Source: Bdellovibrionales bacterium (GTDB taxonomy: Bacteria > Bdellovibrionota > Bdellovibrionia > Bdellovibrionales > UBA1609). From it: a stretch of DNA of 64,000 nucleotides. Within the stretch, counting starts at the first letter, position 1, and every line of letters starts with the position of its first letter. Below are positions 52,139 to 60,490 of the stretch, one piece after another. The notes under the pieces were generated by a model. The model worked only from the letters and a program-made list of their open reading frames with translations. It made no database searches and had not been told where the DNA came from. The position numbers and the translations under genes were made by a program. Location of the stretch: positions 1 to 64,000 of the forward strand of contig JADZEO010000155.1 in the NCBI GenBank assembly GCA_020850475.1, in the 5' to 3' direction.

Positions 52139-55100
52139 TGGGCCTCCTTTGCATTTTGTTTGAAGTACGTTCTTTCTTTCCAGATGTAAAAAACCACGGG
52201 GTAAATGAGTAGCTCCAGTAAAAAGGATGTGAAGAGACCGCCGATCATCGGGGCCGCAATTCGTTTCATCACGTCGGCACCGGCCCCCACAGACCACATA
52301 ATTGGGATAAGACCCATAAAGAGAGCGGCCACGGTCATAAGCTTTGGTCTTACGCGGTGAACAGCGCCTTCAATGATGGCGCCTTTTAGGCCCGAAAGAT
52401 TACGCATCTTTCCCTTTTTCACATGTTCATCAAACGAGAGGTCGAGATACATGAGCATGAAGACGCCTGTTTCGGCGTCGAGTCCCAGGAGCGCAATCAT
52501 GCCTACCCACGCGGCGATTGAGAGATTGTAGTCAAGGGCGACGAGCAGCCATACCGCTCCGATCAGCGAAAACGGCACGGCAAGGAGAACGATTCCAGTC
52601 TTTATCCAGGACTTGGTGTTGAAATAGAGAAGGAAAATGATGAGAGCGAGCGTGATTGGAATGACGACTTTGAGTCGCTCTTTCACGCGCTCCATGTTTT
52701 CAAACTGACCGCTCCACGAGATGAGATACCCCTCCGGCACCTTGACCTTTTCTTCTACGAGCTTTTTGGCTTTGCCTACATAAGTGCCAATGTCCACCTG
52801 CGAAGGATCGATATCGACATAAACATAGCCAACCAAAGAAGCGTTCTCATCGCGGATCATGGACGGTCCTTCTTTGAAATGGACCTTTGCGATTTCTGCG
52901 AGAGGAATCTGGGCTCCAGTCGGAGTTGTAATCAGAACTCGCTTGGCGGAACTTATATCCTGACGGAAAGAGGGTGCCAATCTCACCTGGGTCGGGTATC
53001 GCTCGCGGCTAGCTAGGATTTGCGACACGTTTTCGCCGCCGATTGCGACCATCGCCTGATCTTGCGCATCTTTAAGCGAAAGACCATAGGATTTCAGTTT
53101 CTCGCGGTCGAAATCGACATCCAAGAAATAGCCACTCGCGATACGTTCTGCGACGACGGTTCTCGTACCACTAAGCGTTTTGATTTCTTTTTCAAGATTC
53201 TCTCCGATGGCCTGAATGGTCTTGAGATCGGCGCCAAAGATTTTAATACCAATCGGGCTTCTAATGCCCGTGGAGAGCATGTCAATTCGATTTTTGATCG
53301 GCATGGTCCAAATGTTTGGCATACCGATGAAACTAAGCTTTTCATTCATCTCATCGACAAGCCGTTCCTCACTGATCGTTTCCGGCCAGATTCTCTGGAA
53401 CGGACCTTTGGTAAATTCGGGCAGGAAGGAATACCAGCGGCGGTCCTTTCTCCACTCTGATTTCGGCTTCAGGACAATCGTGGTTTCAAACATACTAAGC
53501 GGCGCTGTATCGGTTGACGTGTCAGCCCGTCCGGCTTTCCCAAAGACAGTATCCACCTCAGGAAACGATTTAATAATTTTGTCCTGCTCCGTGAGAAGTC
53601 TCTGCGCCTCGCTAACTGATACGCCAGGGAGAGCTGTGGGCATGTAGAGAAGACTTCCTTCGTGAAGTGTCGGCATGAATTCTGAACCAAGCAGCATGAA
53701 CCCAGGAACAATCGAAATCAGTCCCGCGAGCGCGAATCCAAGCGTCGCTTTCTTATGGTTCAGCACCCAATCGACTACGGGCTCATAAATTTTGAACAAA
53801 CGTCTACTGATTGGGTGCTTGTGTTCAGAATAATAGGTTCCAACGAGTAGCGTGCTACCTATGCGATTGAGCCATTTATTTGGGGAATTGAATGGGTCGG
53901 CTCTCGCGAACATCATCCGCATGGCGGGATCGAGCGTGATTGCAAGGATTGCCGCAATCGCCATCGCGAAGTTTTTAGAAAGCGCAAGCGGCCTAAATAG
54001 GCGCCCCTCTTGATCGACAAGCGTAAAGATCGGAATGAAAGCGACGGCGATTACAAGAAGCGAAAAGAAAACCGAAGGACCAACTTCCATCAATGCATCA
54101 AGGCGAACCTTAAAGAAGTTTTCTTTTCTTCCGTTTTCGTCCCAATGCTGGATTTTTCTATAGGCGTTTTCTACTTCAACGATAGCGCCATCGACTAGAA
54201 CACCAATTGAGATGGCGATACCGGCTAGAGACATGATGTTTGAGCTCTGTCCAATGAGATAAAGCGGGATGAACGCCAGAAGAACGGAAATGGGAATAGT
54301 GACGATTGGAACGATCGCTGAGGGAATGTGCCAGAGAAAGAGAAGAATAATGAGAGCCACAATTATCAACTCTTCTGTGAGTGTTCCCTTTAAAGTCTCA
54401 ATCGCGCGCTCGATAAGATCAGACCTGTCGTACACAGAAATAATCTTCACGCCTTCAGGAAGAGATTTTTGAATTTCGCTAATTTTGGCCTTCACCCGTT
54501 CAATAACGGCGGGTGCATCTTCACCTTGGCGCATGACGATGATTCCGCCAACGGTATCACCAAAGCCGTTAAAATCGGTGATTCCTCGCCTCATCTCGGG
54601 TCCCACGGATACGGTCGCTACTTGTTTTATGAGAATGGGCGCGCGGCTTCTAGTGTTGAGCATTACCACGGCGTTTTCGATGTCTTCGACCTTATCCACG
54701 AGTCCGCGACTTCGGACCATTGCTTCAGTACCGGAAAATTCAACGGTCCTACCGCCACTTTCCTGGTTGGAATTTTTGACGGCGTCCATAACCTGATTGA
54801 TCGAGACCTGAAAGAGCGCAAGTTTTGTGGGATCTACTTTGACCTGGTACTGTTTTACAAAACCACCGATGGGAGCAACTTCTGCGACGCCCTGAACTGC
54901 TTGAAGCTGAAAGCGAATGAGCCAGTCTTGCATGGATCTTAGGTCCGAAGGATTAAACCTGCCAGATTCATCCCTGAGCGCGTATTGGTACACCCAACCG
55001 ATGCTTGTTGCATCAGGGCCAATTTCAGTTCTTACACCGCTTGGAAGCTGGGAGGTGATTCGATTCAGATTTTCAAGAACGCGACTTCTTGCCCAATAGA

Positions 55101-55404
55101 GATCAACGCCGTCTTCAAAAATTACGTAGACGTAAGAAAAGCCATAGTCCGAGAATCCCCGGACGGATTTTACCTTTGGCGCTCCCAATAATGAGGAGAC
55201 AATCGGATACGTGACCTGATTCTCCATAATATCTGGAGAGCGGTCCCATTTTGAGTAAATGATGACTTGGGTGTCAGATAGATCAGGAATCGCATCGAGC
55301 GGAATTCGTTTAAGCGAATAAAAGCTAATCGCCATAAGAACAGCAGTGATGGATAAAACTAGGAAGCGATTGTGAGCCGAAAATTCGATGACTTTTTTAA
55401 TCAT
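52135..55404 (-). CDS. cusA: CusA-type copper/silver RND efflux pump
   Basis: A 1089-residue HME-RND pump. PLDAIPDLSDTQVIIYSKWDRSPDI near residue 34 is the Cus-type signature. Span 4 reads IAISIGVLVDGAIVEVENAY, the monovalent-metal version, unlike the DFGIIVDG of the element's CzcA. Methionine-rich segments in the periplasmic domain (LHEGSLLYMPTALPG) suit Cu(I)/Ag(I). Gene order cusC-cusB-cusA-cupredoxin, all tightly spaced. Confidence 0.9.
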   Translation of the reverse strand: MIKKVIEFSAHNRFLVLSITAVLMAISFYSLKRIPLDAIPDLSDTQVIIYSKWDRSPDIMENQVTYPIVSSLLGAPKVKSVRGFSDYGFSYVYVIFEDGVDLYWARSRVLENLNRITSQLPSGVRTEIGPDATSIGWVYQYALRDESGRFNPSDLRSMQDWLIRFQLQAVQGVAEVAPIGGFVKQYQVKVDPTKLALFQVSINQVMDAVKNSNQESGGRTVEFSGTEAMVRSRGLVDKVEDIENAVVMLNTRSRAPILIKQVATVSVGPEMRRGITDFNGFGDTVGGIIVMRQGEDAPAVIERVKAKISEIQKSLPEGVKIISVYDRSDLIERAIETLKGTLTEELIIVALIILLFLWHIPSAIVPIVTIPISVLLAFIPLYLIGQSSNIMSLAGIAISIGVLVDGAIVEVENAYRKIQHWDENGRKENFFKVRLDALMEVGPSVFFSLLVIAVAFIPIFTLVDQEGRLFRPLALSKNFAMAIAAILAITLDPAMRMMFARADPFNSPNKWLNRIGSTLLVGTYYSEHKHPISRRLFKIYEPVVDWVLNHKKATLGFALAGLISIVPGFMLLGSEFMPTLHEGSLLYMPTALPGVSVSEAQRLLTEQDKIIKSFPEVDTVFGKAGRADTSTDTAPLSMFETTIVLKPKSEWRKDRRWYSFLPEFTKGPFQRIWPETISEERLVDEMNEKLSFIGMPNIWTMPIKNRIDMLSTGIRSPIGIKIFGADLKTIQAIGENLEKEIKTLSGTRTVVAERIASGYFLDVDFDREKLKSYGLSLKDAQDQAMVAIGGENVSQILASRERYPTQVRLAPSFRQDISSAKRVLITTPTGAQIPLAEIAKVHFKEGPSMIRDENASLVGYVYVDIDPSQVDIGTYVGKAKKLVEEKVKVPEGYLISWSGQFENMERVKERLKVVIPITLALIIFLLYFNTKSWIKTGIVLLAVPFSLIGAVWLLVALDYNLSIAAWVGMIALLGLDAETGVFMLMYLDLSFDEHVKKGKMRNLSGLKGAIIEGAVHRVRPKLMTVAALFMGLIPIMWSVGAGADVMKRIAAPMIGGLFTSFLLELLIYPVVFYIWKERTYFKQNAKEAQ

Positions 55405-55407
55405 ACT

Positions 55408-56340
55408 TTAGCCCTTACCCGGCATACACATCGACATTGGAATATCCCAATGCTGGCCTTCAGGGCACGAGGGCGTGGGCTTTTTGTCAGAGCCGCCGGC
55501 TGGATTTGATACCCCGCGAATCTTGGCTTCGGAGTCGATCAGGAAGTTCGGGCCTGAGCTAATGACTTCGCCGACCTTTAGCCCATCAAGCACTTCATAA
55601 AAGCTCTCCGTTTTCGGGCCCAGTTTAACTTGCCGTGCGGTAAGTCTGTTTCCTTCTCCAAAGATGTAAACGAGGTCTCCAGAGCCGGTATGAAGAACTG
55701 CACTCTCAGGAATCGCAATGCGATCTTTCAGATTTATTTCGACTTCACCGCGAAAACTAGTCTCAGAAAATAATCCTCTTGGACCTTTTTTGACTGAACC
55801 CACAACGCGAACCGTGCGGCTGGTCGGATCAACAATGGAGTCCACGGAGGAAATCGTTCCTAAAATTTCTTCTTCGGGATAAAAACTACTTTCCCCTTTG
55901 AAGCTTAGTCCCGGTTTCACGTAGCGAAGATCGCTCTCATACACCTTAAATGCTACGGAAGAAGACGAAAGAAAACGGCCCGACACCGGCAAAAGAACCT
56001 TCAAGTCCATTTTTTCGACTGTGTGTTTTTGAATTCCCAGAAGGGCAATTTGAGAGTCGCTCGCTTGAACCTCGGAGCGACTTTCTCCTTTTGTTGATTG
56101 ATTTTGCATTTGAGCTTGCTGCTGTTTCACCTGAACTAGCTTCATGTGGCAGATGGGGCATTCGCCCGCTTTACCGGAATGAATCTGCGGGTGCATGGGG
56201 CACGTCCAATAACTGATTTCTTCCATTTTCGTGACGCTCGATTTCTCCGGATTCATTTCTTTTTTCTTAAAAAGGTCTTTTGCGGCCCAGAGCCCGATGG
56301 CGACGGTGAGTGCTACAATCCACATCCACTTCTTTTTCAT
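55408..56340 (-). CDS. cusB: CusB-type adaptor lacking the helical hairpin
   Basis: A 310-residue adaptor. N-terminal membrane anchor, then a heavy-metal-binding domain (YWTCPMHPQIHSGKAGECPICHMKL). SGRFLSSSSVAFKVYESDLRYVKPGLSF leads straight into the beta-barrel; the lipoyl-hairpin-lipoyl segment of about 100 residues is missing. The C-terminus has a second Cys/Met motif (CPEGQHWDIPMSMCMPG). Borrelia BesA is a known adaptor without a hairpin. Confidence 0.8.
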   Translation of the reverse strand: MKKKWMWIVALTVAIGLWAAKDLFKKKEMNPEKSSVTKMEEISYWTCPMHPQIHSGKAGECPICHMKLVQVKQQQAQMQNQSTKGESRSEVQASDSQIALLGIQKHTVEKMDLKVLLPVSGRFLSSSSVAFKVYESDLRYVKPGLSFKGESSFYPEEEILGTISSVDSIVDPTSRTVRVVGSVKKGPRGLFSETSFRGEVEINLKDRIAIPESAVLHTGSGDLVYIFGEGNRLTARQVKLGPKTESFYEVLDGLKVGEVISSGPNFLIDSEAKIRGVSNPAGGSDKKPTPSCPEGQHWDIPMSMCMPGKG

Positions 56341-57542
56341 TGGTTGTCCTTACTTTGCGCGTACTTTTGAAGCTCGCTTAATGCCTCTTCATACTGCTCG
56401 CGGTATTCGAGCGCTTTTAGCTTGAGGTCCGGGAAGGCTTCCATCGTTTCGCGGTGATCCTGGAGTGTCTCCATATCCCGGGGCGCGAGATTGTGAACGA
56501 GCTGCATCCTCTTTTCTGCACGCGGCAGGAGTTTCGTCACAAGATTATCTAGCTGCTTTTTGAGTGACTCTGCCTTTACAAAGAGAGAGGTCTTTTCGGT
56601 CTGGACTTTTCGTTTTTCTCTGGCGAATTCAAACTCAGCTTGAAGCCTCTGGGCCGATGCACTGTTCGAAGCCGCACGCGGCTCCCAAAAGAAGACAAAT
56701 GGAAGGCTCACTCCCACCATCACTTCGTTGTAGCGAGGGTACATGGAACTTGCTCCCATTTGCTTATAGCGGAGATTGAGTTCGGGGAACCAAGAGGACT
56801 TGGCTTCGCTCTCGCGCGCTTTAAAGCTCTCAAGAGTTAGCCTTGCATATTCGAGTTGGTGGGGAGACTCGATAGATGAGTTCTCTGGAAGCGCGGTAAC
56901 TTGTGGCTCTTTCACGATTGGCCGAAACTGCGATGGATCGGCATTTACAAATTCTGCCGCTTCAATCTGTTTATTTCTTAAGCTTTGTTCAGCGGTCAAT
57001 ACCTCGTTATCAAGTGCATCTACGTCAGATTCAGCTCTGAGAATGTGGATATTGGAAAAGCTGTCGGAGCGCGCCCCTGCGCGGGAAAGTTTAATGTGTT
57101 GACCAATGACCGCCTTCTTTTCTTTTAGAAGGCCAATGCGCTCCTGCGCAGCCCACATGGAGAAGTAAAGAAGACGCGCTTTTGCAATCACTTCGCTAGA
57201 GAAGGCTTTGCGCATTTCTGCTTGTGCTTCAGCCTCAAATTTTCGCGCCGAGCGATCATTAGAAAGTTTTGTTGGAAACGGGATTGTCTGGCTGACTTCA
57301 AATCCCGAAGCCGTGCTCCCATCATCCATATTCATGCGATTGATGCCGACCATCGGCGGCGGCAGATTAACGCCCACCGCGCGAGCGCTTGCCGCGTCAG
57401 CTTTGGCTGATTCAACCTTGAGACCGAGATTTTGCGATCTTACCTGGCTAAGAAAGGAATCGAGAGTAAGTGCCTCTTGCGCAAACGCTGGAGGGTCCAG
57501 TACAAGAAGAAGGCAAATAATGAAGGCTAGGATTCGTTTCAT
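56337..57542 (-). CDS. cusC: CusC-type outer-membrane efflux protein
   Basis: A TolC-family protein of 401 residues. The start at 57542 (MKRILAFIICLLL) gives a signal peptide; an in-frame start at 57578 would lie in the promoter. VESAKADAASARAVGVNLPPPMVGINRM and ARLTLESFKARESEAKSSWFPELNLRY are the two repeated channel segments. The ECF-type promoter ends six bases before the ATG. Confidence 0.8.
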   Translation of the reverse strand: MKRILAFIICLLLVLDPPAFAQEALTLDSFLSQVRSQNLGLKVESAKADAASARAVGVNLPPPMVGINRMNMDDGSTASGFEVSQTIPFPTKLSNDRSARKFEAEAQAEMRKAFSSEVIAKARLLYFSMWAAQERIGLLKEKKAVIGQHIKLSRAGARSDSFSNIHILRAESDVDALDNEVLTAEQSLRNKQIEAAEFVNADPSQFRPIVKEPQVTALPENSSIESPHQLEYARLTLESFKARESEAKSSWFPELNLRYKQMGASSMYPRYNEVMVGVSLPFVFFWEPRAASNSASAQRLQAEFEFAREKRKVQTEKTSLFVKAESLKKQLDNLVTKLLPRAEKRMQLVHNLAPRDMETLQDHRETMEAFPDLKLKALEYREQYEEALSELQKYAQSKDNQ

Positions 57543-57544
57543 GC

Positions 57545-57579
57545 CCTCTAATACGAGGGAACGAAGCTTTTGTGACAAG
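57545..57579 (-). promoter_or_regulatory. ECF-type promoter of cusCBA
   Basis: On the minus strand CTTGTCACAA, 14 bases, CGTATTAGAGG. The same two blocks precede the sigma-factor gene on the other strand. The ATG is six bases past CGTATTA, so the message is leaderless or nearly so. Confidence 0.65.
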
Positions 57580-57628
57580 AAATTTTATCTCATTGAAATC
57601 GTTGGATATTTTGACAATCTTTCGAGGG

Positions 57629-57664
57629 CTTGTCACAATTGAGCTGATGCCATCGTATTAGAGG
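57629..57664 (+). promoter_or_regulatory. ECF-type promoter of the sigma/anti-sigma operon
   Basis: CTTGTCACAA, 15 bases, CGTATTAGAGG. A mirror image of the cusCBA promoter. The ATG at 57671 lies ten bases past CGTATTA, giving a leader of a few bases at most. Confidence 0.65.
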
Positions 57665-57670
57665 TTGTGA

Positions 57671-58204
57671 ATGAACGGATTAAAAGATCGGTCGGACGAG
57701 GAGCTTATGACGCTTTATCAGGGCGGTGATTATGCGGCCTTTGAATGTCTTTACGAAAGGCACTCCGGTCGCGTGTTTCAATATCTCAAAGGTAAAGTCT
57801 CCGCTGAAGCCGCGAAGGATCTTCTTCAAGAAACTTTCCTCAAAATTCATCGCTCGCGCAGTCAATATCAGCCGCAGTATCCATTTTTGCCTTGGTTGTT
57901 TACTGTTGCACGAAACAGCTTGAATGACTTCTTTAAGAGCCCGGATCAGAAAGTCATCAAAATTGGTATCGATACCGATTCGCTCCCAGCAGCACTGCCA
58001 CACATTGGATCTGAGCATGATTTGTCTGCGGCGCTAAGTGGCTTACCTCATGTTCAACGTCGCGCGATTGAACTCCGGTATTTAAATGAGTGGTCATTTG
58101 AAAAGATCGCCGATGAAATGAGCACGACCCCCGAAAATAGTCGGCAGATCATTAGCCGAGGGATTAAAAAGATGCGCTCCTTGCTTCGGGGAGGGAAAAA
58201 ATGA
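57671..58204 (+). CDS. ECF-family sigma factor
   Basis: A 177-residue sigma factor with region 2 (YERHSGRVFQYLKGKVSAEAAKDLLQETFLKIHRSR...PFLPWLFTVARN) and region 4 (LPHVQRRAIELRYLNEWSFEKIADEM). It probably recognises the TTGTCACAA/CGTATTA blocks before itself and before cusC. Overlaps the anti-sigma gene by four bases (ATGA). Confidence 0.85.
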   Translation: MNGLKDRSDEELMTLYQGGDYAAFECLYERHSGRVFQYLKGKVSAEAAKDLLQETFLKIHRSRSQYQPQYPFLPWLFTVARNSLNDFFKSPDQKVIKIGIDTDSLPAALPHIGSEHDLSAALSGLPHVQRRAIELRYLNEWSFEKIADEMSTTPENSRQIISRGIKKMRSLLRGGKK

Positions 58205-58728
58205 AGATTACAGAAAAAGAATGGCTTGAGGATTTTAAAGATTTTGTAAGTTCAGAAGGTGCCGCTGTACCACAGGATGTTTCAAGAAAAATTCTCAGGC
58301 GAATTCATGCCGAAATGAACCCTTCGCCTTGGATGGTGTTTTTTAAATTGTTCGGCGTCCATTTAGTTGTAGGAACCTTGTCTCTCGCGATTTGCAACCA
58401 ATTTGGGCTCAATCCCTTTCATACCGGTTTTTCTCTCTCTGAATACTTCATGAAGTTTGGTCATTCTGCATGTATGTTTTTATGTGGAGTTCTATTTATC
58501 GGACTCACTATTTCTCTTTGTCAAATTTTTCTGAACCGAGATGAATTTAGAATTCTCGCTCGAAACGTATTTCTTCAGGTATTCGGGCTTGCGGTCTTTT
58601 CGCTTGTTGCGTTCATTGGGTTTGGGGCAGAAATCGTTTTGAGTATCGGTCTTCTTTGGCTGATGGGAGCAATGATAGGCGGTGTAGTAACGACAAAGGC
58701 CTTCATCAGTCGTCCTAGCTTCTCATGA
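58201..58728 (+). CDS. Membrane anti-sigma-like protein
   Basis: A 175-residue protein: a cytosolic N-terminal stretch of about 45 residues (KEWLEDFKDFVSS...SRKILRRIHAEM) and four membrane spans. The layout and coupling to the sigma gene fit an anti-sigma factor that holds the sigma factor at the membrane until metal stress. No zinc-finger motif (HxxxCxxC) is present. Downstream to 58,824 there is no gene. Confidence 0.65.
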   Translation: MKITEKEWLEDFKDFVSSEGAAVPQDVSRKILRRIHAEMNPSPWMVFFKLFGVHLVVGTLSLAICNQFGLNPFHTGFSLSEYFMKFGHSACMFLCGVLFIGLTISLCQIFLNRDEFRILARNVFLQVFGLAVFSLVAFIGFGAEIVLSIGLLWLMGAMIGGVVTTKAFISRPSFS

Positions 58729-58824
58729 TAATAATAGACGTAACACTGCTGTCCGCTTGCAGTAGCAATGTCCTGATCGCCACCATGGTGATGACTGCGA
58801 AAAAATGGCGGCGCAGCACTAAAT

Positions 58825-59064
58825 TTATTCCTCTAATAACTTTTCTTGCGTAGGTTTGCCATCAGTGCGGACGCGTGGCTTTGCATCTCGTCTGCTTTCA
58901 CCAACAAGCCGCCGGTTCCACCAGCCATAGGAAATGCCACCGCGCTTGTGCGCGATGGCGGCTTCCTTGCCCATAATGGCGGTGCAGTCCTTTAAAGTGC
59001 CAGCGATTCCAAGGCCGATGGCAAACCAAATGATGACGAATACAAAACGGATTGGTCCTAACAT
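58825..59064 (-). CDS. Small membrane protein of unknown function
   Basis: The start at 59064 (MLGPIRFVFVIIWFAIG) has an AGGAGGACTCT site; a longer in-frame start at 59139 is less likely. One N-terminal membrane span, then a basic tail with ISYGWWNRRLVGESRRD. Last gene before the right end of the element. Confidence 0.55.
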   Translation of the reverse strand: MLGPIRFVFVIIWFAIGLGIAGTLKDCTAIMGKEAAIAHKRGGISYGWWNRRLVGESRRDAKPRVRTDGKPTQEKLLEE

Positions 59065-59176
59065 AGAGTCCTCCTCTGTTTTTTCTGTTCTATAAATTGG
59101 ATTCTTTGATCTCGAACGCCGTGAATGGCAGTTACACAAGACTGATGGCAGAGAGAAGATTCGCTGGCAGAAAACC

Positions 59177-59206
59177 TGTCATCAACGTGTCATCAATCTG
59201 TCATCA
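59177..59206. repeat. Three TGTCATCA repeats (right integrase arm sites)
   Basis: Copies at 59177-59184, 59188-59195 and 59199-59206, each 11 bp apart. Same sequence and orientation as the pair at the left end. Apart from these, 59,065-59,330 holds a small hairpin at 59243-59262. Confidence 0.6.
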
Positions 59207-59242
59207 TTTTTTGAAATAGGCGGAAATTTCTGGAAATGCGGG

Positions 59243-59265
59243 ACCGAAGTCGCTTCTTCGGTTTT
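59243..59265 (+). terminator. Possible hairpin terminator near the right end
   Basis: ACCGAAG-TCGCTT-CTTCGGT followed by TTT. It lies far (about 515 bases) past the anti-sigma gene, so its target is unclear. Confidence 0.35.
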
Positions 59266-59330
59266 CGTAATTTCAACTACTTAACATCTCTTGTCTTTTC
59301 ACTTTTAGGACTACGAAACTGAGAAAAAAA

Positions 59331-59407
59331 TGGTCGGGGTGACTGGATTCGAACCAGCGGCCTTTTGCTCCCGAAGCAAACGCGCTACCAGACTGCGCCA
59401 CACCCCG
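59331..59407 (-). tRNA. tRNA-Pro (anticodon CGG)
   Basis: The minus strand reads CGGGGTG acceptor, GTGGCGCAGTCTGGTAGCGC D-arm region, anticodon stem TTTGC with loop TTCGGGA (anticodon CGG), T-arm GGTTCGAATCC, closing CACCCCG and the encoded ACCA end. 77 bases, all arms pair. Its 3' end faces the element, as usual for an integrase target, and is intact after integration. Confidence 0.95.
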
Positions 59408-59448
59408 ATCTGTGTGGAAGATGTTTCGATCACGAAACAAGATCCGCA

Positions 59449-59477
59449 ACTTTAGCCCCAATCAGATTTTTTGTCCA
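59449..59477 (-). promoter_or_regulatory. Promoter of tRNA-Pro
   Basis: On the minus strand TGGACA, exactly 17 bases, TAAAGT, about 40 bases before the tRNA 5' end. Confidence 0.5.
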
Positions 59478-59642
59478 CTACCGATTCGCCCGAGGGAAGG
59501 CTGAAGAGTAAAAACTTGTAGGTTTATAAGTAATTGATATTAAACGCCTTTTTATATAATTTGGACAACTCCCGCAGACTCACGAACCAAGCCCTGCGGT
59601 TTACAGTTGCTGACCCCACCAGCATTTGGCAAAACGGTGCGC

Positions 59643-60371
59643 ATGAACTTACTCCTCCTTGAACGCCATGATTTTGTCAGCGAATCGACGGCCATTATCG
59701 GCGGTCGGCGCCTTCAGCATTTGCGCAAGACTCAGCAACTACAAATTGGCAAAACCCTTTGCACAGGCATTCTCAATGGGCCGATTGGGCTTGGCCAAAT
59801 TGTTGAAATCGCCAATGACCAACTTCAAATTTCAACCCAGTGGCTTGAATCTTCACCAGAGCCAGCACCACTCACGCTCATCCTGGCTCTGCCAAGGCCG
59901 AAGTACTTGGGCCGAGTGCTCCAAGCCGTCACGACCTTAGGAATCAAACACATTCATCTCATTAACAGCTTTCGGGTCGAAAAATCATTTTGGCAGAGTG
60001 AAGAACTCAGCGAATCGTCAATTCGGGAAAATCTCATATTGGGACTCGAGCAGTGTCGCGATACGCGTTTGCCCGAAGTTCATCTCCACCGCCGCTTTAA
60101 GCCTTTTGTTGAAGACCTCGCACCCCGATTGGTGCAAGGCCACCAGGCCTATGTCGCCCATCCTGGAACCCGTTTGGTGGAACCAGCCGAGCCACCGAAG
60201 AACTCACCCATCCTGCTGCCCCAACTGCTAGCGGTGGGGCCCGAAGGAGGTTGGATCAATTATGAAGTGGAGCTCTTTCGCCAGGCCGGCTTTAAGCTGC
60301 TGGCCTGGGGCGAGCGCACCCTCAAGCTAGAAACGGCCCTGATCGCGCTGATGAGTCGCTTGCTCCCCTAG
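59643..60371 (+). CDS. rsmE: 16S rRNA m3U1498 methyltransferase RsmE
   Basis: SPOUT-class enzyme that methylates U1498 of 16S rRNA. The N-terminal PUA-like part has GGRRLQHLRKTQQLQIGKTL. The knot at the C-terminus reads LAVGPEGGWINYEVELF and LKLETALIALMSRL, both diagnostic. Start ATG 59643 (MNLLLLERHDF) or the GTG six bases earlier. Length 242 residues is normal. Confidence 0.92.
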   Translation: MNLLLLERHDFVSESTAIIGGRRLQHLRKTQQLQIGKTLCTGILNGPIGLGQIVEIANDQLQISTQWLESSPEPAPLTLILALPRPKYLGRVLQAVTTLGIKHIHLINSFRVEKSFWQSEELSESSIRENLILGLEQCRDTRLPEVHLHRRFKPFVEDLAPRLVQGHQAYVAHPGTRLVEPAEPPKNSPILLPQLLAVGPEGGWINYEVELFRQAGFKLLAWGERTLKLETALIALMSRLLP

Positions 60372-60423
60372 CCCGTTTGGCTCTCTTGGTAGTTCTTGAT
60401 TTTCGTGAAATTGCGTTTTGGGT

Positions 60424-60460
60424 AAAAAAAATGGGCGCCTTGTAGGTGGACAAGACGCCC
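60424..60460 (-). terminator. Hairpin terminator of the 60491 gene
   Basis: On the minus strand GGGCGTCTTGT-CCACCT-ACAAGGCGCCC (one mismatch) is followed by ATTTTTTTTA. Confidence 0.8.
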
Positions 60461-60490
60461 AAGCGGCTAGAAGAAATGACTCTCCCCAAA

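Larger units (their letters stand above)
24021..59337. mobile_element. Integrated conjugative element with metal-resistance cargo
   Basis: Boundaries are set by a tyrosine integrase plus excisionase at the left end, an intact tRNA-Pro at the right end, and TGGTCGG (the encoded tRNA 3' end) at 24021-24027 and 59331-59337 in the same orientation. The contents fit an ICE: integration genes, type IV secretion genes, coupling protein, relaxase candidate and cargo. The interior is visibly more AT-rich than either flank. The core repeat is only 7 bp, or 10 of 13 with gaps, so the exact edges are uncertain. Confidence 0.75.
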
